This document shows positions 60,930 through 64,000 of a DNA stretch of 64,000 nt, in pieces. Source of the DNA: Clostridia bacterium (GTDB lineage: Bacteria > Bacillota > Clostridia > UBA1381); the NCBI GenBank assembly GCA_017443895.1, contig JAFSXU010000068.1, positions 1 through 64,000 of the forward strand, in the 5' to 3' direction. Below the pieces are notes generated by a model. The model had not been told where the DNA came from and did no database searches. It saw only the letters and a list, made by a program, of their open reading frames with translations. The position numbers and the translations under genes were made by a program. How positions within the stretch are numbered: the stretch's first letter is position 1; every line of letters starts with the position of its first letter.

Positions 60930-61604
60930 ATGGAAAAGACAGCAAAGGCGTTTAATTTTGCAGGAAGAAGCGGAATGTATGACCAAGTTATAACAGGCAC
61001 GGGATTTTTCGGAAGCATGGTAAGCAATTTGGTCTGGAAAATGGACAAGGAGCGGGATTTGGAGTATCAAAATCTTGCAAAGTCAGGCATAGCTAAGGAT
61101 TTTTCGGGCAAGCTGTTGGAGGTGCCTGTGGGAACGGGAATACTTACAATGCCGATGTATAAAAAGCTTAAAAGCGCCGATATAACCTGTCTTGACTACT
61201 CGTTGGGTATGATGAATAGGGCAAAGGAGCGTGCCAAAGGCGAGGGGATAGAAAATATAAGCTTTGTACAGGGCGATGTAGGGAATTTACCGTTTGAGGA
61301 TGAGAGCTTTGATATTGTTTTGTCCATGAACGGACTGCATGTATTCCCCGATAAAGAAGGGGCATTTAAAGAGACTTTCAGAGTGCTCAAAAAGGGCGGA
61401 ATATTTTGCGGCTGCACATATATAAGGGGAGAATGCAAAAGAACGGATTGGTTTATAAACCGCATATATGTGCCAAAGGGATACTTTAATCCGCCGTTTG
61501 ATACAAAGACGGAGCTTAGAAAAAAACTTGAGAGTATGTATAGGGAAGTTGAGATAAAAACGGTTATATCAGAGGCGTGCTTTTACTGTAGGAAAGGAGA
61601 ATAG
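60930..61604 (+). CDS. Class I SAM-dependent methyltransferase (UbiE-like)
   Basis: 224 residues. The SAM-binding LLEVPVGTGILTMP (with a proline-valine in the usual E-x-G-x-G-x-G site), the acidic ITCLDYS and the VQGDVGNLPFEDESFDIV block are typical of class I enzymes. C-terminal CGCTYIRGECKR is cysteine-rich. ATG at 60930 is preferred to a GTG at 60921, but the spacing is ambiguous. The substrate is unknown. It stops two bases before the next methyltransferase. Confidence 0.85.
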   Translation: MEKTAKAFNFAGRSGMYDQVITGTGFFGSMVSNLVWKMDKERDLEYQNLAKSGIAKDFSGKLLEVPVGTGILTMPMYKKLKSADITCLDYSLGMMNRAKERAKGEGIENISFVQGDVGNLPFEDESFDIVLSMNGLHVFPDKEGAFKETFRVLKKGGIFCGCTYIRGECKRTDWFINRIYVPKGYFNPPFDTKTELRKKLESMYREVEIKTVISEACFYCRKGE

Positions 61605-61606
61605 TT

Positions 61607-62245
61607 ATGGATTTAAAAAGGCTTACAATAAAGGAGTTTGACAAGGCGGCACAGCAGTTTGATAATGATAATATAAGCGTTTATAATATCTGCCGTAACG
61701 ATTATCCGCATATTTTAAAAGAAATAGATAAGCAAGACTGGCACAGTGTGCTTGACGCAGGCTGCGGTACGGGTGCGGTAATAGAGCTGTTAGAGCAAAA
61801 ATATCCCGATAAGCATTACACCGGTATTGATATTTCATCAAAAATGATTGAGGTTGCAAAGAAAAAGAATATAGCAAACGCAACATTTGTGCAGGGGGAT
61901 TGTGAGGAACTGCCGTTTTCGGATAATTCCTTTGATGTGGTAATCTGTTCGCAGAGCTTTCATCATTATACAAGACCGCAAATGTTTTTTGACAGCGTTT
62001 CAAGAGTTCTAAAGCCAAACGGCAGACTGATTTTAAGGGATATGACAACCGCAATTCCTGCGCTTTTGTGGTTTTTTAATCATATTGAAATGCCCCTGAT
62101 AAACCATATCGTGCATAAGGGTGATGTTCATGTATATAATAAAAAGGAAATAGATAATTTGTGCAAAAACAGCGGTATGGTGCTTACAAAATACGAAAAT
62201 CACAGGTGGTTTCGTATGCATTGTGTATGCACGGCAATCAGTTGA
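61607..62245 (+). CDS. Class I SAM-dependent methyltransferase
   Basis: 212 residues. The canonical SAM site VLDAGCGTGAV, the acidic GIDIS, and GDCEELPFSDNSFDVVICS are clear. AAAGGAGA precedes the ATG, immediately after the first methyltransferase. The two share the fold but little sequence. They could act on the same small molecule or a membrane quinone; this is inference. Confidence 0.88.
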   Translation: MDLKRLTIKEFDKAAQQFDNDNISVYNICRNDYPHILKEIDKQDWHSVLDAGCGTGAVIELLEQKYPDKHYTGIDISSKMIEVAKKKNIANATFVQGDCEELPFSDNSFDVVICSQSFHHYTRPQMFFDSVSRVLKPNGRLILRDMTTAIPALLWFFNHIEMPLINHIVHKGDVHVYNKKEIDNLCKNSGMVLTKYENHRWFRMHCVCTAIS

Positions 62246-62290
62246 AATTTAACGAATTATTTACATATTCTATACTAAAGTAATAAACCC

Positions 62291-62319
62291 TTGAATAACA
62301 GTCTGCTCTGTAGTATAAT
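62291..62319 (+). promoter_or_regulatory. Promoter of the DUF975 gene
   Basis: TTGAAT (62291-62296), 17 bases, TATAAT (62314-62319). Confidence 0.75.
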
Positions 62320-62355
62320 CACGGTAATACATTATATCGGAGAGGAATGAATTTT

Positions 62356-63033
62356 ATGACACTGAGTGAATACAGAGAAAGAGCAAGACAGAGCCTTAAA
62401 GGAAAGTATTGGTATTGCGTTGCGGTATATCTTTTGGTTACGCTGGTTATTGGATTGGTGAGCAGTTTGGGAACGCTTTTTGAAAGAATGGATCAGGGCG
62501 AGGGAACGGCACAGACTATAGCGTTTGTTATAAGCTTTTTAGGAACGCTTTTTGTGACATATCCGTTTGCAATCGGACTTACAAGATTTTTTATAAAATC
62601 AATAAATGAACGGCGTGAGCTTGACGACCTTGTATTTCTGTATAAAAACGGTCTTTCAAGAGCGATTGTTACCGTGCTTTTAAAAGGAATTTACCTTTTC
62701 CTGTGGACAATGTTATTTATAATCCCAGGTATTGTAAAGAGCTATTCATATTTCCTTGTTGAATATCTTTTGGCCGAAAATCCAAGCCTTGAAACAAAGC
62801 GTATGTTTGAAATTTCAAAGAGAGCTATGGACGGCTATAAAATGCGTGCATTTTTGCTTGAAATGTCATTTTTGGGATATATTTTTCTGTCACTTCTGAC
62901 ATTCGGTATAGGACTTTTATTCCTTGCCCCGTATATGGAGATGACAATGGCGATATTTTATGAAGATGTAAAAGGGTCGGCAATAGAGCGCGGAATATTG
63001 AGTGAAGAAGAGCTTATATACAGCGAAAACTAA
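62356..63033 (+). CDS. DUF975 family membrane protein
   Basis: 225 residues with about five spans. The N-terminal LSEYRERARQSLKGKYW and the FIIPGIVKSYSYFLVEYLLAENPSL block are the DUF975 signature. The function is unknown; members are common in Clostridia. GGAGAGG lies about 10 bases before the ATG at 62356. An in-frame ATG at 62347 is too close to that site. Confidence 0.88.
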   Translation: MTLSEYRERARQSLKGKYWYCVAVYLLVTLVIGLVSSLGTLFERMDQGEGTAQTIAFVISFLGTLFVTYPFAIGLTRFFIKSINERRELDDLVFLYKNGLSRAIVTVLLKGIYLFLWTMLFIIPGIVKSYSYFLVEYLLAENPSLETKRMFEISKRAMDGYKMRAFLLEMSFLGYIFLSLLTFGIGLLFLAPYMEMTMAIFYEDVKGSAIERGILSEEELIYSEN

Positions 63034-63050
63034 ATAACAAAAGCGATAAA

Positions 63051-63084
63051 AAAGGGGCTGTTGCATTTTTGCAACAGCCCCTTC
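63051..63084. terminator. Bidirectional terminator between convergent genes
   Basis: AAGGGGCTGTTGCA-tttt-TGCAACAGCCCCTT. Confidence 0.9.
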
Positions 63085-63098
63085 AGGCTAAAATCAAT

Positions 63099-64000
63099 TT
63101 ATCTTGTTATTATATCTACATCAACATTGAATATCTTTGCAACCTTTAAGATTGTGTCGATATGTCTGCCTGCTGCGGCTGCCATATGATGTGTAGGACC
63201 TGCCTCGCTCCATTTATTGCAGAACTCTCTTGCACCGCAGGTAAAGCGTGTACGCATATTGGTGTCGCCGAAGGTAAAGATTGGACCATCTTCATTTACG
63301 CCCTCAGCCACAACAAACTTAAAGTGACCGTCCTTATCCTGGGTTATGCCAAGATATGTAACAGGACCCAAATGCGGATAGAACTGTGTTAAGTAACCGC
63401 CGCCTGTTTTACCGTGGAATACAGGAACTATCTTCATAGTAGGCTTCTTTGCCGAAATATCCGCATCGCCCGAGCCTGAATGACCGATAATGCAAATATC
63501 ATCGTCAAAGTCGATAGAATACATTTCAGAAAGCTGTCCCATACCTGAGATTGTCTTTAAGATGCTCATTGCCATTGCAACCTTAATATCGCCCTCAACC
63601 GCACAAGCCGTGCCCTGCTTTATAAGCATTGAGAATGCAGGGATAAGCATACTGTCAAGCTCGCCTGCCTTACCCTGTGCAAAACCGTCATAATGCGAAG
63701 CGATAAATCCGAGCTGTTCGTCCTTTACCCACTGCTCAAATGCAACAACATATTTTGCCATATCCCATACTTTTTCTATAGTTCCGCCACCCTCAATATC
63801 AAATGTATCAAGAATTTCCTGCGCCTTTTGACGGATAGCGTCCTCGTCTGTAATATCATCAGCTATTGCCCACATCTTTTCCCAGTCAAACTGCTTGGTG
63901 TAAAGGAACATTCTGTGATAGAGATTTGTTTCATCTATGTATAAGTCCATCATACCGGGGTACGGTCTGCCTATCTGAGCAAGGTTTGTATCACGGAAAC
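63099..64000 (-). CDS. L-fucose/L-arabinose isomerase family protein (5' end outside window)
   Basis: At least 300 residues. The frame continues off the right edge, with FRDTNLAQIGRPYPG before the first in-window methionine at 63953. The C-terminal IFTFGDTNMRTRFTCGAREFCNKW and GPTHHMAAAAGRHIDTI resemble the metal-binding and substrate end of fucose and arabinose isomerases. These convert an aldose to a ketose in the cytosol. The exact sugar is unknown. It fits the sugar-use theme of the window. Confidence 0.82.
   Translation of the reverse strand, partial: FRDTNLAQIGRPYPGMMDLYIDETNLYHRMFLYTKQFDWEKMWAIADDITDEDAIRQKAQEILDTFDIEGGGTIEKVWDMAKYVVAFEQWVKDEQLGFIASHYDGFAQGKAGELDSMLIPAFSMLIKQGTACAVEGDIKVAMAMSILKTISGMGQLSEMYSIDFDDDICIIGHSGSGDADISAKKPTMKIVPVFHGKTGGGYLTQFYPHLGPVTYLGITQDKDGHFKFVVAEGVNEDGPIFTFGDTNMRTRFTCGAREFCNKWSEAGPTHHMAAAAGRHIDTILKVAKIFNVDVDIITR

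Overview
The window looks like chromosomal DNA from a low-GC Gram-positive anaerobe of the class Clostridia, probably a gut or other anoxic habitat lineage. The grounds are strong Shine-Dalgarno sites (AGGAGG type), TTGACA/TATAAT promoters with 16-18 base spacers, a T-box leader on aspS-gatCAB, S-layer homology (SLH) and copper-amine-oxidase-N surface proteins, GerMN and WYL proteins, a rubredoxin/thioredoxin/ferritin-like oxygen-defence cluster, and EutS/EutP homologues. No genus can be named from the sequence alone. I saw no prophage, transposase or CRISPR array.

Layout. 0.2-6.6 kb: DUF362 ferredoxin protein, trmL, a Fic protein with a palindrome at its promoter, a tiny toxin-like locus, degV and metG. 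7-12 kb: an ATPase-less sugar ABC importer (two permeases and a lipoprotein) and a WYL regulator, then tRNA-Lys. 12.4-16 kb: a lipoprotein, a predicted structured RNA, a diguanylate cyclase, an FMN oxidoreductase and a decayed GH3 fragment. 16-20.4 kb: a MarR-led redox operon. 20.6-21.4 kb: a tandem array built from tRNA-Leu 3' ends. 21.8-25.3 kb (minus): ComEA-like, response regulator, histidine kinase, GerMN. 25.4-32.2 kb: D-Ala-D-Ala carboxypeptidase, NlpC/P60 hydrolase, comEC, holA. 32.2-38.2 kb: a second toxin-like locus (broken), then T-box, aspS, gatC, gatA, gatB. 38.4-46.3 kb: DUF1294, orphan eutS-eutP, a two-component system, galT and a GH2 glycosidase. 46.4-52.7 kb: SLH protein, AI-2E exporter family, FAD oxidoreductase, membrane protein, YARHG protein. 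52.8-53.7 kb: a second tRNA-Leu with a duplicated 3' end, then a hairpin-rich non-coding stretch. 53.7-64 kb: NSS transporter, SLH-GH5 glucanase, diguanylate cyclase, rhodanese, HD phosphohydrolase, YjbR family, copper-amine-oxidase-N protein, two SAM methyltransferases, DUF975, and a truncated fucose/arabinose-isomerase-like gene.

How the genes work together. There are three functional themes. One is translation and its control: metG, aspS-gatCAB, trmL and tRNAs, with an Asn-type T-box suggesting that Asn-tRNA is made by the indirect amidation route. The second is carbohydrate uptake and breakdown: ABC importer, GH2, GalT, GH5, GH3 remnant and isomerase. The third is envelope and signalling: SLH proteins, peptidoglycan enzymes, two two-component systems and two GGDEF proteins. 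The redox cluster forms a compact oxygen-tolerance unit.

Most unusual signals. (1) Two different tRNA-Leu genes are followed by repeated copies of their own 25-26 base 3' end at about 100-base intervals. A related terminator-bearing core lies between copies, and a different terminator follows the last copy. This looks like a very small element inserted at tRNA-Leu 3' ends. (2) Two homologous type I toxin-antitoxin-like loci are present, one intact and one with a one-base frameshift in the toxin. (3) A long-helix, 6S-like RNA is predicted at about 13 kb. (4) A dispersed repeat family has conserved ends but exchangeable internal hairpin cassettes.
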